This document shows positions 26,880-36,400 of a stretch of 64,000 nt of DNA, piece after piece. The translations under genes were made by a program, and so were the position numbers. Source of the stretch: Scytonema hofmannii PCC 7110 (GTDB taxonomy: Bacteria; Cyanobacteriota; Cyanobacteriia; Cyanobacteriales; Nostocaceae). The notes beneath the pieces were generated by a model. That model had not been told where the DNA came from. It searched no databases and saw only the letters and a program-made list of their open reading frames with translations. The stretch is from assembly GCF_000346485.2 (NCBI RefSeq), contig NZ_KQ976354.1, forward strand, positions 1,365,719-1,429,718. Reading direction: 5' to 3'. Position 1 is the stretch's first letter, and each line of letters starts with the position of its first letter.

Positions 26880-26960
26880 TACGCCATTAACTTTATTGCC
26901 TTAAAATCATTATCAGGTTTCTTGGCTTTTTCAACAAGAAATCAGAAAATTAGAATGAGA

Positions 26961-26978
26961 CCTGAACTAAAGTTTAGG
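26961..26978. promoter_or_regulatory. Dyad element upstream of TpsA, copy 1
   Basis: CCTGAACTAAAGTTTAGG, matching its own reverse complement at 14 of 18 positions and followed by CGATC. It lies 82 bp before the TpsA start at 26879. An identical 18-mer is at 39592-39609, upstream of another TpsA-type gene. Candidate operator. Confidence 0.5.
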
Positions 26979-27014
26979 CGATCCCCTCATCTTCATTCCA
27001 CATCCCGTGAAAAG

Positions 27015-27839
27015 TCAGGGATAAACTTCTTTAAGTCCAGCTTCATCAGTTGGACTTAGATTCGGGCTTCCGAAACGCTCACCAGTTACATCTGCACAAC
27101 CCTCATCATACGTCATGATAGAATCTATATCGTATGAATTCAGATTAACTATAGTATAAGATTTCGTACTTGAGTAAGTTTGGCTAGCATCGCTAAATGA
27201 AATGAGTGACTCATTTTTTGGGCAAGCGGCTGGCTTCAATGGATGCTTCCACTCGTGTTCAAAACCAAGGGCATGTCCAAACTCGTGGATGGCAAATTGC
27301 TCTGCACAAGTAAAATGGTATTCCATGCTGTTTCTATCGCTGTTATACCGGATACACTGCGTTTGAGACCCTCCAGTACCCCAAGGCTTAATTTGTGTAC
27401 CTTTTTCTTTTCCTCTCACACTTGTACCGATAAATGATTTGTTGTCAGCATTAGGATGAATCCAGAAACGAATCGAATTATTTTGCTGTTCTGGCGTTAG
27501 GGAGTCACAGAATTGCCACCCTACAAAAGAAATAGAACCTGTTCGTTCCCAACTTTTTTTTAAAGCACTTCTTATTCTAGCTATGACCTCATCTAAACTC
27601 GGATTGCTGGAATCCCTCCAACCATCTTGAGCTAGCCAACCGTGAATCAACCAACTTTGATACCAATTGCTGCTTCTTTCTGTAACCGAACTATCTTTTT
27701 CAATGCAAACAGAAATAACAGTACGTCCTGAGGAATTCTGTGGCCACCGCCTTTCATTAAGAAAAATGCTTGCATCAACGGTTGTTGACCACGAACAAAA
27801 TGATAACAAGGTAAATAAAGGGAAAAGAATTTTTTTCAT
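27015..27839 (-). CDS. Secreted metzincin-type zinc metalloprotease
   Basis: 274 residues from the internal ATG giving a clean signal peptide (MKKILFPLFTLLSFCSWSTT, cleavage near VDAS). A start 10 codons earlier, at 27869, is possible. The catalytic signature EFGHALGFEHEW matches HExxHxxGxxH with three zinc His. A downstream MTYDEGC segment corresponds to the metzincin Met-turn. It may cleave surface or foreign proteins; the neighbouring TpsA proteins are possible substrates. Dispersed-element copy E lies about 240 bp upstream, same orientation. The family (M10/M12-like) is inferred from motifs only. Confidence 0.75.
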   Translation of the reverse strand: MKKILFPLFTLLSFCSWSTTVDASIFLNERRWPQNSSGRTVISVCIEKDSSVTERSSNWYQSWLIHGWLAQDGWRDSSNPSLDEVIARIRSALKKSWERTGSISFVGWQFCDSLTPEQQNNSIRFWIHPNADNKSFIGTSVRGKEKGTQIKPWGTGGSQTQCIRYNSDRNSMEYHFTCAEQFAIHEFGHALGFEHEWKHPLKPAACPKNESLISFSDASQTYSSTKSYTIVNLNSYDIDSIMTYDEGCADVTGERFGSPNLSPTDEAGLKEVYP

Positions 27840-28039
27840 TGGTATTGCTCGCTCGCTAAAAGTAATCATTTATACATTTCTGAATTGCACTTAATTTAAT
27901 ACTTACTCTTTCCTTCCACCACACTTGACATACTCAGTGTCTAGGCGTTCGGGTAATAAATATTAACTGCATCTTTATAGAAAATTGGTATGAGCTTAAT
28001 CAATAAGATAAAAATAAACACAAGATAACGCTCTTACCT

Positions 28040-28121
28040 TTTGTGCTTTATTAAATATTAAATTCGGCTGTCAATAATACACTTTTCTGTATACACTGCT
28101 CAATCTACCTCTAATACAATA
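28040..28121 (-). repeat. Dispersed upstream element, copy E
   Basis: Minus-strand core GTATACAGAAAAGTGTATTA (28075-28094), with the TATTGTATTAGAGGTAGATT flank on the 5' side. It lies between the mini-TpsA gene and the metalloprotease gene, oriented toward the latter. Confidence 0.75.
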
Positions 28122-28134
28122 AAAAAATGCGTCT

Positions 28135-28626
28135 CTAATGAGAACACTCCCGACTTAAAACAAGCTGACCTGAAGATAAGCGATAGACACCCTGTGGTTC
28201 CACAATCGGGTCGCCTTTCTGCCAAGGACGACGAGTCGAGTTGACAGATGGAGCAGTATTGGCTACAGTACGCACAGTGCCAAAAGTATACAGTGACATT
28301 AAAACCTCAGAACGGTTAGCCCCTGTCACCCGGCTGAGAATGTTCTCAATTCCTTGAGGGTTGGTGAAATAAACCCCTCTTCCTTCCCTCACGTTAAATC
28401 CTTGAAAACTGTGAAACAAGTTAGCCCCGCGTCTTGCTCCTCCGTCTATGCGATCGCTCACCAAACCCCGAATCTCCACATCCGTTGTCACCACAGAACT
28501 TTCAGCCCCTAACGTAGTATCAGGCGTGGCTTGCGCGAGTGTAAGATTTGACCAAAGAACTAATACACTACTAATAGCAATCTTTAGTCCAGTCAACCAC
28601 TTTAGACGTGCAGATACTATAGACAT
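28135..28626 (-). pseudogene. Mini-TpsA: N-terminal and C-terminal ends joined by internal deletion
   Basis: 163 residues from the ATG at 28626 (MSIVSARLKWLTG), which has a GAGGGAAG ribosome site. An earlier ATG at 28662 adds 12 codons. It has a signal peptide and the start of the TPS domain (ANLFHSFQGFNVREGRGVYF, NILSRVTGANRSE). It then jumps directly to the tail VLMSLYTFGTVRTV...RPWQKGDPIVEPQGVYRL. Eight codons found in relatives (IGQELKVI-type) are also missing before RIDGG. More than 1000 codons of beta-helix are absent, yet the frame is intact. It could be translated as a short secreted peptide or be a dead deletion product. Confidence 0.75.
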
Positions 28627-28720
28627 CGCACTTCCCTCGCTATTTAGGGGCAAGAACTCCATTTAGTATATATGGGTGCGAGCTACCGCAACTTATGCAT
28701 TTTCTAACGGACTCTGGAGA

Positions 28721-28737
28721 CTATACTTTAGTTCAGG
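28721..28737. promoter_or_regulatory. Dyad element upstream of mini-TpsA, copy 2
   Basis: CTATACTTTAGTTCAGG, the same near-palindrome with changes on both arms. The flanking TCAGTTAATAACTA about 15 bp downstream is shared with the copy at 39592. It lies about 95 bp from the ATG at 28626. Confidence 0.45.
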
Positions 28738-28983
28738 TAATCCCCAATCAAATAGTCAGTTAATAACTAGATTTTGAGCTAGTGACAAAGTCCGAGCGAT
28801 TGTAGTATTGAGTTAGTAACCGTCATTTAAGCCGATCACCAATCGGACAACTCATGTATTCCATCGATAATCTTTATCAAAATTTCATGACTTTTTTAGT
28901 AAGTTTTTCCCTAAATCTTTATTTCTCAGTTTGTAGTTTATTCACAGTAAATTAAATAATGAACAATACACCTAGGGGAGATT
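28738..28983. other. Divergent spacer between mini-TpsA and DUF928 genes
   Basis: The first 130 bp resemble 39610-39730 (shared CAGTTAATAACTA and GAGCTAGT/CAGCTAGT blocks), so the whole upstream region was duplicated with the TpsA 5' end. A GGGGAG ribosome site ends the spacer before the DUF928 start. Confidence 0.5.
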
Positions 28984-29730
28984 ATGAAGGCTCAAATCTT
29001 GTGGTTGCTCATCAAAGGTATTAATCGCAAACTCAATTTAGGTTTGCTCCTAAGCTTATTCTTGTTTGTTTCTCCAGCTATAGCTGGTTATGTACCCCCC
29101 CGAAATCAAAAACCTCCCAGTGATTACACCACGTCGGGAGGACCTAGAGGGTGTCCGGGAGAACAAATACCCCTGACAGTCCTTGCTCCTCAAGCTTATG
29201 TTGGACATACAGTTTCCAAGCATCCAACCTTTGCCTGGTTCTCCTACAGCCCTCACAATACAGAATTTTGGCTTTTTGAGTTTGAGGCGAATGGTAAACC
29301 CAAACAAATAGGCGATCCGATTAAATTGCAAGCTTCAAAGGGGATTAACAAGTATTCTCTTCCAGAAAACCATCCTGGATTAAGCGTAGGGAAACGATAC
29401 CTATGGCAAGTCGCCATCTCTTGTCCAAATGGTAATTTAATGCAAAAGGCAGAATTTACGGTTGTTGAGATGTCATCAGATATCAAAAGTAATCAACCGA
29501 AAATAGCAAATGATTCTCAAAAAGCCAAGCTTTACGCCCAACAAGGTTTGTGGTATGACGCACTAGGAGAAGCGCTGAATTTAGCGCCACCAGGGAAACT
29601 CGGAGCAGTCGGTGCAACGCTGGTAGAATCTCTAGCACAATCCGAAGGACAAATAGGAAAGTCTGAGGAAAGCCAAGAACTTCAGCAAAGAATTGAGAGT
29701 TTAAAGGCGATCGCAAACTGGGCAAAATGA
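28984..29730 (+). CDS. DUF928 family secreted protein
   Basis: 248 residues with an N-terminal signal peptide (LLLSLFLFVSPAIAG). The DUF928 core is evident: RGCPGEQIPLTVLAPQAYVG, HPTFAWFSYSP, EFWLFEFE, YLWQVAISCPNG. A short helical C-terminus resembling a TPR pair follows (AKLYAQQGLWYDALGEALNL). DUF928 genes are commonly found next to CHAT, TpsA and TpsB genes in cyanobacteria, as here; the function is unknown. Confidence 0.8.
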   Translation: MKAQILWLLIKGINRKLNLGLLLSLFLFVSPAIAGYVPPRNQKPPSDYTTSGGPRGCPGEQIPLTVLAPQAYVGHTVSKHPTFAWFSYSPHNTEFWLFEFEANGKPKQIGDPIKLQASKGINKYSLPENHPGLSVGKRYLWQVAISCPNGNLMQKAEFTVVEMSSDIKSNQPKIANDSQKAKLYAQQGLWYDALGEALNLAPPGKLGAVGATLVESLAQSEGQIGKSEESQELQQRIESLKAIANWAK

Positions 29731-30129
29731 AACACAATCTTCAGTCAATACTGCTCGGTTAGGTGTAGAAAGAGAATAAAGTTTTAGACTGTTGCGGGAG
29801 TAAGCCTTAACCCGGTTTTTAGAAGCGGTAGAGCTATAAGGGTGTTATTGTCTTCAGTATTTTATTCATGAGCGTATTTTATATCTATCTGATATACCCC
29901 TCAAGCAGTCACTTTGATTTCAGTTATCAAGGTTCGGATTGCAAACATCTGATAGCCGTGCAAGAATGACACGAGCACGCAGTGTATGCCGTGGGTTGAA
30001 ATCTTTGTGTGGAGAGCGTTTCAGTTGTCTTTTCCTTCCACACTTGTTATCCTAATCTACAGGTACATCACTTGTCAAATAGAACATCAAGTAATGTTTT
30101 TTTAGAATTCAAAGTAAGATAGCAGATAA
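29731..30129. other. Gene-free spacer
   Basis: About 400 bp with no open frame of interest on either strand. No CRISPR-like repetition, strong terminator or known repeat was recognised. Confidence 0.4.
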
Positions 30130-30146
30130 TGTCTATTGAATAGACA
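30130..30146. promoter_or_regulatory. Putative operator of the ribbon-helix-helix gene
   Basis: TGTCTATT-G-AATAGACA is a perfect palindrome with 8-bp arms. It lies 14 bp before the ATG at 30160 and just after a GATAAT -10-like box (30125-30130), as expected for an autoregulated RHH protein. Confidence 0.55.
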
Positions 30147-30159
30147 AGTGATGCTATTG

Positions 30160-30321
30160 ATGGCGACTAAAAGACCGAGAACTACAATTTCGTTCGCTCC
30201 TGAAGAATATGAGGAACTGCAAGAATGGGCAGAATCAGAATTTAGAACTGTGCCTCAGCTGATTCTTGCAATAGTCAAAAAATCGTTAATAGAACGCAAA
30301 GAGTACAAAACAAACAAATGA
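30160..30321 (+). CDS. Ribbon-helix-helix (CopG/Arc-like) small protein
   Basis: 53 residues from the ATG at 30160 (MATKRPRTTISFAPEEYEEL). Upstream in-frame starts at 30136 and 30151 lie in or next to the palindrome and are less likely. The beta strand RTTISF followed by two helices (EEYEELQEWAESEF, VPQLILAIVKKSLIERK) is the RHH fold. It overlaps the next gene by 4 bp (ATGA). Probably a DNA-binding autoregulator or antitoxin-like partner of the coiled-coil protein. Confidence 0.65.
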   Translation: MATKRPRTTISFAPEEYEELQEWAESEFRTVPQLILAIVKKSLIERKEYKTNK

Positions 30322-30671
30322 CTAACGCAGGACAACCACCAACCACTGACGAACGACTCAGCCGCTTAGAAACTCTGTTTGCCAACGTTGGCGAAACAGT
30401 TCTACAACATGACGCTACCATTGATGTGCTGGTAGCGAATATCCAGGAATTAAGCGAAAATCTTAGAAATCTAAGCGAACAGACCAACCGCAATATCAAC
30501 AATTTGGCAGAGCAAGCAGCACAGGATCGGCAGCAAGCAGCAATTGACCGCCAAGCTTTCCGGGAACAGGCAGAGCGCGATCGGCAAGAGTTCCGAACCG
30601 AGATTCGACAGATTTGGGAGTACTTGCGCGATCGCAATGGTGGTAGCAGTCCGCCTACAACCGCACCATAA
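30318..30671 (+). CDS. Coiled-coil protein
   Basis: 117 residues; about 20-105 form a continuous heptad-rich coiled coil (RLSRLETLFANVGETVLQHD...AERDRQEFRTEIRQIWEYL). A Pro/Ser/Thr tail follows. There is no signal peptide or catalytic motif. Such RHH plus coiled-coil pairs recur in cyanobacterial genomes, but I know of no assigned function. It is translationally coupled to the RHH gene. Confidence 0.6.
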   Translation: MTNAGQPPTTDERLSRLETLFANVGETVLQHDATIDVLVANIQELSENLRNLSEQTNRNINNLAEQAAQDRQQAAIDRQAFREQAERDRQEFRTEIRQIWEYLRDRNGGSSPPTTAP

Positions 30672-30685
30672 TAAACAGCAAAAAT

Positions 30686-30710
30686 TCCCTCCTAAAAAAA
30701 ATAGGAGGGA
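30686..30710 (-). terminator. Hairpin between convergent genes, probable terminator of the CHAT gene
   Basis: TCCCTCCTA (30686-30694) pairs with TAGGAGGGA (30702-30710) across an A7 loop. On the minus strand it is followed by AATTTTTG, giving an intrinsic-terminator shape just after the CHAT stop. Confidence 0.7.
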
Positions 30711-30724
30711 GCGAACGTACAGTG

Positions 30725-33421
30725 TTAAAGCCAGTTACCGCTTAGAATAAACGGTGCCCAGTAAGCAGGGTTATCATATTGGTCATTCAGGCTATCTATT
30801 TTCTTAGCGTTAATTAGTTTCAGTTGAGCTTGACGCAAAGCCTCTGCCTTACTCACTCCTGATTTGCGGAAGTTATCGTAAAACGCAGATATTAAGTGAA
30901 ATGTGGACTCGTCGTTAACAGACCATAGAGTTGCTAGCGCACTTTTGACGCCAACCTGCAAGGCGACACCAGCCAAACCAAGAGTTGCACGGTCATCTCC
31001 TACAGCCGTTTGACAAGCAGTCAGTGTCAGTAATTCCACTGAGTTAAGACCACCATTAACTTGACGCAGAGTATTTTCTAACTCCTTAATTGTGAGTTTG
31101 TCGTTATCTCCTGCAACGAGAAAAGTATCCTCTGCAATGATGCCAAACTGAGCGTGAGTCGCAATGTGAATAATCGGATAAGCAGTTTTATTGAGTTCTT
31201 TTCCTAAATTATCGCGGTTAAAACTACTATCTACTAAAACTTTACTATTTGGGAAGAGTTGTTGAACGTTATTAATTTCTGACTTCACTTTTGGTAAAAC
31301 AGGATAATCTTCTTCATCAACTTTTACTTTTGTCGTTACGCCTAAGATTAAAGCTCGACTTTGTTGACGGTTTAGTTTTTGAGATGTTGTCAAACGCAAA
31401 CTGGGAGTTGTAGCAATAGCATACTTCTCAATTAAGTATTGCTTTCCATCATAAAGCGCTGCCATTGGAATACTGCGAAAGAAGCCATCTTGAATAAAAA
31501 CAAGAGTTTTGATATTTTCAGCAGCTAAATTAGCTTTCTTTTCAAGTTTTTGAAAAATTTTACTGTATAATTCTTGAGATGCTTGTTTAATCTTATCATC
31601 ACTTATTGTTTTATCTCCATCTCTAAGTAATTGGCTGAAGTTTTGAATTTCTTTCTCCAAATCCTCGCGTTTTTCATTTATCCATTCAACTTGCTGACTT
31701 CCATTAGGTAAATTCAGCAAAATAGCAGTCCGATTATCAAAAATGATAGAACTCAAAACAACAGTATCTTTTTGTAAGAGTTCTTCAACATTTTTAGAGT
31801 TATTAATAGCTGCTATGACACAATCATTACCAAAGTAATTTTGTAATTCTGCTAGTTTTAAAGAATCTATAGTTTGCAGGGCAGTTCTTAGCTGCTTTTT
31901 CCGATTTTCTGGTTCAATAGATGATAGCTCGGCTAACTCCAATCTTAACTGAGCCAACTCACGGTAAAGAGGCTCAACAACATCTCGGAAATCAAATTGT
32001 AAATCGCGATCGGCTTCTAAAAGATCGCTGCGAATTTCTTCTAAAGTAGAGTAGGCTTCTTGATAAGCTGTAACAGCTTCTGATTTCTTGTTTTGTTTGT
32101 TAAAAATTCGTCCGGCTTGCCATTGCCATAAATAAAGACTGTCTTTTGCCTTTAATTTTTGGTCAGCTTGCCAAAGTGCTTTCCGAGTAAATTCTAAAGC
32201 TGGCTCATATTGCTGACGACATTCATAAAAATGACCCCTAGCTCCATTTGCAAAAGATAGCGATCGCGGATCTTGAATATTGTCAGCAACCTTTACTGCA
32301 TCCTCAAGGAGTGCGATCGCTTGCTCATCTGATAGTTGTCGCTGAAGAGGACACTGAGTTAAAGACGAACTCACAGGTTTAGTAACAACTGGAAGATTGG
32401 CTAAATCGACTGTTATATAAACTTTACTTGTAGAATCTGGTAATTTCTCCCGCAAGGCTAAAGCTTTTTGCACTGCTTTATCAAACTGAATTTGTTCGGC
32501 TTGAGTGCGGTAGTAAAACTGAATTAAATTCATCAACACTCGTATTTGAGCAACTTGGTTACCTTGCTCGCCAGCTTTTTCAAAACTAGACTGAAACTTG
32601 TTCAACGCTTTCTGGTAATCACTTTTAGATTGCTGTTTAAATTCATCAACCTTTTGCACGCGGCTTTTTTCTGCAGACTCAGCACGCAGATTCCAAAGTT
32701 CCGCCCGACTCACATAAGCATTACCCAAACTATTGAGTACTAAAAAATCAAAACCCTTGGGAGCAATCTTTTCAGCACTCTCAAGATACTGAATAGATCG
32801 GTCATAATAACCCACCAGACGGTAAGCTTCTCCAAGACTTCCCAATGTACCTGCTTCACCCGTTCGATCTTTCGAGAATCGGGTAAGGAGCAATGCGCTT
32901 TCTTGGCGACAATCTGAATTTTTTTCTACCTCCTTTGATGGCTCCTCTTCCGGTTCGCCCTGAAGGACACCACACAACAGAGCGATCGCTTTTTTGGGTT
33001 GCCCCAAGCTATTGTATACTTGAGACTGCTCTATCAGCATGCGTCCTACCTGCTGTACATCTCCAACTTTGCGGTAGTAAGCGATCGCTTTATCCCAATG
33101 GGCAATAGACTTATCCATTTGACCCACTTGTTGATATGCTCTTGCCAAATTTTCTAAAACCACCGCCTCACCTGTGCGATCGTTAGTATCCTTATAAATC
33201 GTTAAAGCTTGTTCCCAGTCTTTAATCGCACTCTGCAAGCGTCCCACTTGGTAACTTTCAACACCCTGCTGCACCAATAGTTGACCAGTATCAGGAGTTT
33301 GTGCGCGTACCACTTCTCCTATGAGTACTGCATGATTCAGCCACAAGCAAAAAGTCAGGCTGCAAAGAAAGAGAAATCCAAGCGATCGACGCTGAATATA
33401 TCTGCGGTATTGGTTAATCAC
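30725..33421 (-). CDS. TPR-CHAT caspase-like protein
   Basis: 898 residues with an N-terminal signal/anchor (about 12-40). TPR motifs fill about 45-450 (YQVGRLQSAIKDWEQALTIY, VGQMDKSIAHWDKAIAYY and so on). The CHAT domain is at about 560-898, with catalytic His in IIHIATHAQF and Cys in LLTLTACQTA, then GLAGVALQVGVKSALATLWS. CHAT proteases are caspase relatives; in other bacteria TPR-CHAT acts as a protease effector or separase-like enzyme. Here the N-terminal hydrophobic segment suggests an extracytoplasmic location. The gene lies next to a TpsA gene, a typical cyanobacterial neighbourhood. Confidence 0.85.
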   Translation of the reverse strand: MINQYRRYIQRRSLGFLFLCSLTFCLWLNHAVLIGEVVRAQTPDTGQLLVQQGVESYQVGRLQSAIKDWEQALTIYKDTNDRTGEAVVLENLARAYQQVGQMDKSIAHWDKAIAYYRKVGDVQQVGRMLIEQSQVYNSLGQPKKAIALLCGVLQGEPEEEPSKEVEKNSDCRQESALLLTRFSKDRTGEAGTLGSLGEAYRLVGYYDRSIQYLESAEKIAPKGFDFLVLNSLGNAYVSRAELWNLRAESAEKSRVQKVDEFKQQSKSDYQKALNKFQSSFEKAGEQGNQVAQIRVLMNLIQFYYRTQAEQIQFDKAVQKALALREKLPDSTSKVYITVDLANLPVVTKPVSSSLTQCPLQRQLSDEQAIALLEDAVKVADNIQDPRSLSFANGARGHFYECRQQYEPALEFTRKALWQADQKLKAKDSLYLWQWQAGRIFNKQNKKSEAVTAYQEAYSTLEEIRSDLLEADRDLQFDFRDVVEPLYRELAQLRLELAELSSIEPENRKKQLRTALQTIDSLKLAELQNYFGNDCVIAAINNSKNVEELLQKDTVVLSSIIFDNRTAILLNLPNGSQQVEWINEKREDLEKEIQNFSQLLRDGDKTISDDKIKQASQELYSKIFQKLEKKANLAAENIKTLVFIQDGFFRSIPMAALYDGKQYLIEKYAIATTPSLRLTTSQKLNRQQSRALILGVTTKVKVDEEDYPVLPKVKSEINNVQQLFPNSKVLVDSSFNRDNLGKELNKTAYPIIHIATHAQFGIIAEDTFLVAGDNDKLTIKELENTLRQVNGGLNSVELLTLTACQTAVGDDRATLGLAGVALQVGVKSALATLWSVNDESTFHLISAFYDNFRKSGVSKAEALRQAQLKLINAKKIDSLNDQYDNPAYWAPFILSGNWL

Positions 33422-33496
33422 AAATCAACTCCTATGTAAAGACAAAAACTTATCAACTCATTTCACTCCAATTCATAATTCATAATTCATAATTCC

Positions 33497-36400
33497 TCAA
33501 AAACATTCGCGACTCAAAACAAGCTGACCTGAAGACAATTGATACACACCTTGCGGTTCTACAATCGGATCGCCTTTCTGCCAACGACGACGAGGCGAGT
33601 TGGCAGATGGGAGAGTGTTAGATACAGTACGCGCAGTGCCAAAAGTATATTGTGACATCAAAACGTTTCCCGGACTTGTAGGTAAACCACCAGAACCCGT
33701 AATAACGAAAGTTCCCTCTTGCTGGCGAGAACCGCGTGCAATGCAACTATTAGCAATCAAGCTACCCGTGTCAATAGCATTTTCAGGTAACTCACTCAAG
33801 CTATCTTGAATGAAACTGGTGTCGGGTACGGTTACCACACCAGAGGAAATCGCTCCACTGGCATTGATATCAACACGGTTGTTCCCATCAAAGTTGTCGG
33901 AAACAAGAGCAGAAGAAGCTTTTTGGTAATTTTGACCAAAGAACGCACGGGTATTGAGGTTAATGTTACCGCCTTTGCCATCTCGCGCAAACGCCAGGAT
34001 ATCGCTGTCATCAAAAGCAATGATAGAATTAGCTGTTAGCGTGATGTCACCACCGCCACCTGTCTCTGTTTCGACATTGGTTGTGATATCACTGTCACCG
34101 TAAAGGCGAATGTTACCTGCTGTGATTGCGATCGCGCCTCCGGAAGATTGTGTTGCAGATGTAACGATCTCACTATCAGTAGCGCTAAAAAGTCCGGTAA
34201 CGTTAAGATTGATACTACCCGCATCTCCTTTTCCATTAGTACTGGCACTAATTGCAGCACCATTGGTCAATTCTAAGGAGCTTGTGCTTATCGTTACACC
34301 CCCGGCTGTGCCTACCGCTCCACTGCTGACCTGGCTGAATGCCCCACTGGAATTTCCATCCTTATCTTCACCATCAAACTTGATGACATCAGTGACGGTA
34401 ATGTTCACACTACCTGCATTGCCTTTTCCATTGGTACTGGCACTAATTACAGCACCATTGGTCAGTTCTAACGAGCCGGTGCGTATTGTTACACCCCCAG
34501 CTGTGCCTACCGCTTCACTGCTGACCTGGCTGAATGCCCCACTGTTAAATCCATTTTTATCTTCGCCATCAAATTTGATGAAATCAGTAGCAGTAATGTT
34601 CACACTGCCCGCATCTCCTTTTCCAAATGTACTGGCACTAATTACAGCACCATCGTTCAGATCCAATGAGCCTGTGCTTATCGTTACATCCCCGGCTTTG
34701 CCCACCGCTCCACTGTTGACTTGGCTAAATGCAACACTATCATTAAACTTGATGAAATCAGTAGCGGTAATGTTTACACTACCTGCATCGCCTTTTCCAT
34801 TAGTACTGGCACTAATTACAGCACCATTGGTCAGTTCTAACGAGCCTACGCCTATGTTCACACTGCCCGCATCTCCTTTTCCACTGGTACTGGCACTCAG
34901 TTGAGCACCATTGGTCAGTTCTAAGGAGCCTGTGCGTATTGTTACACCCCCAGCTGTGCCTTCCGCTCCACTGTTGACTTGGCTGAATGCCCCACTGTTA
35001 AATCCATCCTTATCTTCGCCATCAAATTTGGTAAAATCAGTAGCAGTAATGTTCACACTGCCCGCATCTCCTTTTCCACTGGTACTGGCACTCAGTTGAG
35101 CACCATTGGTCAGTTCTAAGGAGCCTGTGCGTATTGTTACACCCCCAGCTGTGCCTTCCGCTCCACTGTTGACTTGGCTGAATGCCCCACTGTTAAATCC
35201 ATCCTTATCTTCGCCATCAAATTTGGTAAAATCAGTAGCAGTAATGTTCACACTGCCCGCATCTCCTTTTCCACTGGTACTGGCACTCAGTTGAGCACCA
35301 TTGGTCAGTTCTAAGGAGCCTGTGCGTATTGTTACACCTCCAGCTTTGCCTTCCGCTCCACTGTTGACTTGGCTGAATGCCCCACTGTTAAATCCATCCT
35401 TATCTTCGCCATCAAATTTGATGAAATCAGTAGCAGTAATGTTCACACTGCCCGCATCTCTTCCACTGGTACTGGCACTCAGTTGAGCACCATTGGTCAG
35501 TTCTAAGGAGCCTGTGCGTATTGTTACACCCCCAGCTTTGCCTTCCGCTCCACTGTTGACTTGGCTAAATGCATTACTGTCATTAAACTTGATGGCATTA
35601 GTAGCAGTAATATTCACGCTGCCCGCATCTCCTTTTCCATAGGTACTGGTACTAATGTCAGCACCATTGGTCAGTTCTAAGGAGCCTGTGCTTATCGTTA
35701 CATCCCCAGCTTTGCCTTCTGCTCCCGATTCCACTATGCTAAATACTCCGCTGTTAACGCGAGTTCCACAGACCTCACACTCACTGCCTCCTTCTCCATT
35801 AAGGCGGGGGAAGAACGTTTTAAAAAAGTCTAAGTCTAGAAGCCTCCCTAATATAAGAGAGATCTGTTTTGAATTCGTTGAACTCACGTCACTATCAAAT
35901 CCATTGTTGTCTTTGCCATCCAACTTAATGGCATCAGTAGCGGTAATGTTCACAGTGCCCGCATCTCCTTTTCCATAGGTACTGGCACTTAGTTCGGCAC
36001 CATTTGTTAGTTTTAACGAGCCTGTGATGATGTTGATGCTACCACTATTGCCCACAGCGTTTCGTGCCACTTCGTTGAAAATTCTACTATCGTCTGCGAT
36101 CGCAACTGTTCCAGTGGCATTAATTTTAATATCTCCCGCTTGAGTGTTGGGTGAGCCAATCCCTGAAATTCCTGCCAAAAGTTGGCTTCTCCCCGACATA
36201 TTTACGTTCGCTGCGTTGACTGCTATGCTACCTCCATTGCTTGAACGTACATTCACTTCAGCTTGATTGGTCAGAGATACATTAGCTTGCGGCACTCCTT
36301 GGGGAAAATTCAAACCAAAGAAATCCCCGTTAGGAAAAAGTTTGACAGTGTTTTCTCCTGCTACCCCTCCCAACTCCACACGTCCTGAAGGAGCGATAAG

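Noticed and set aside
29940-30060. GGGTTGAAATC-like sequence suggesting a CRISPR repeat
   Set aside because: Only one partial match occurs, with no regular repeat-spacer pattern, leader or cas genes.
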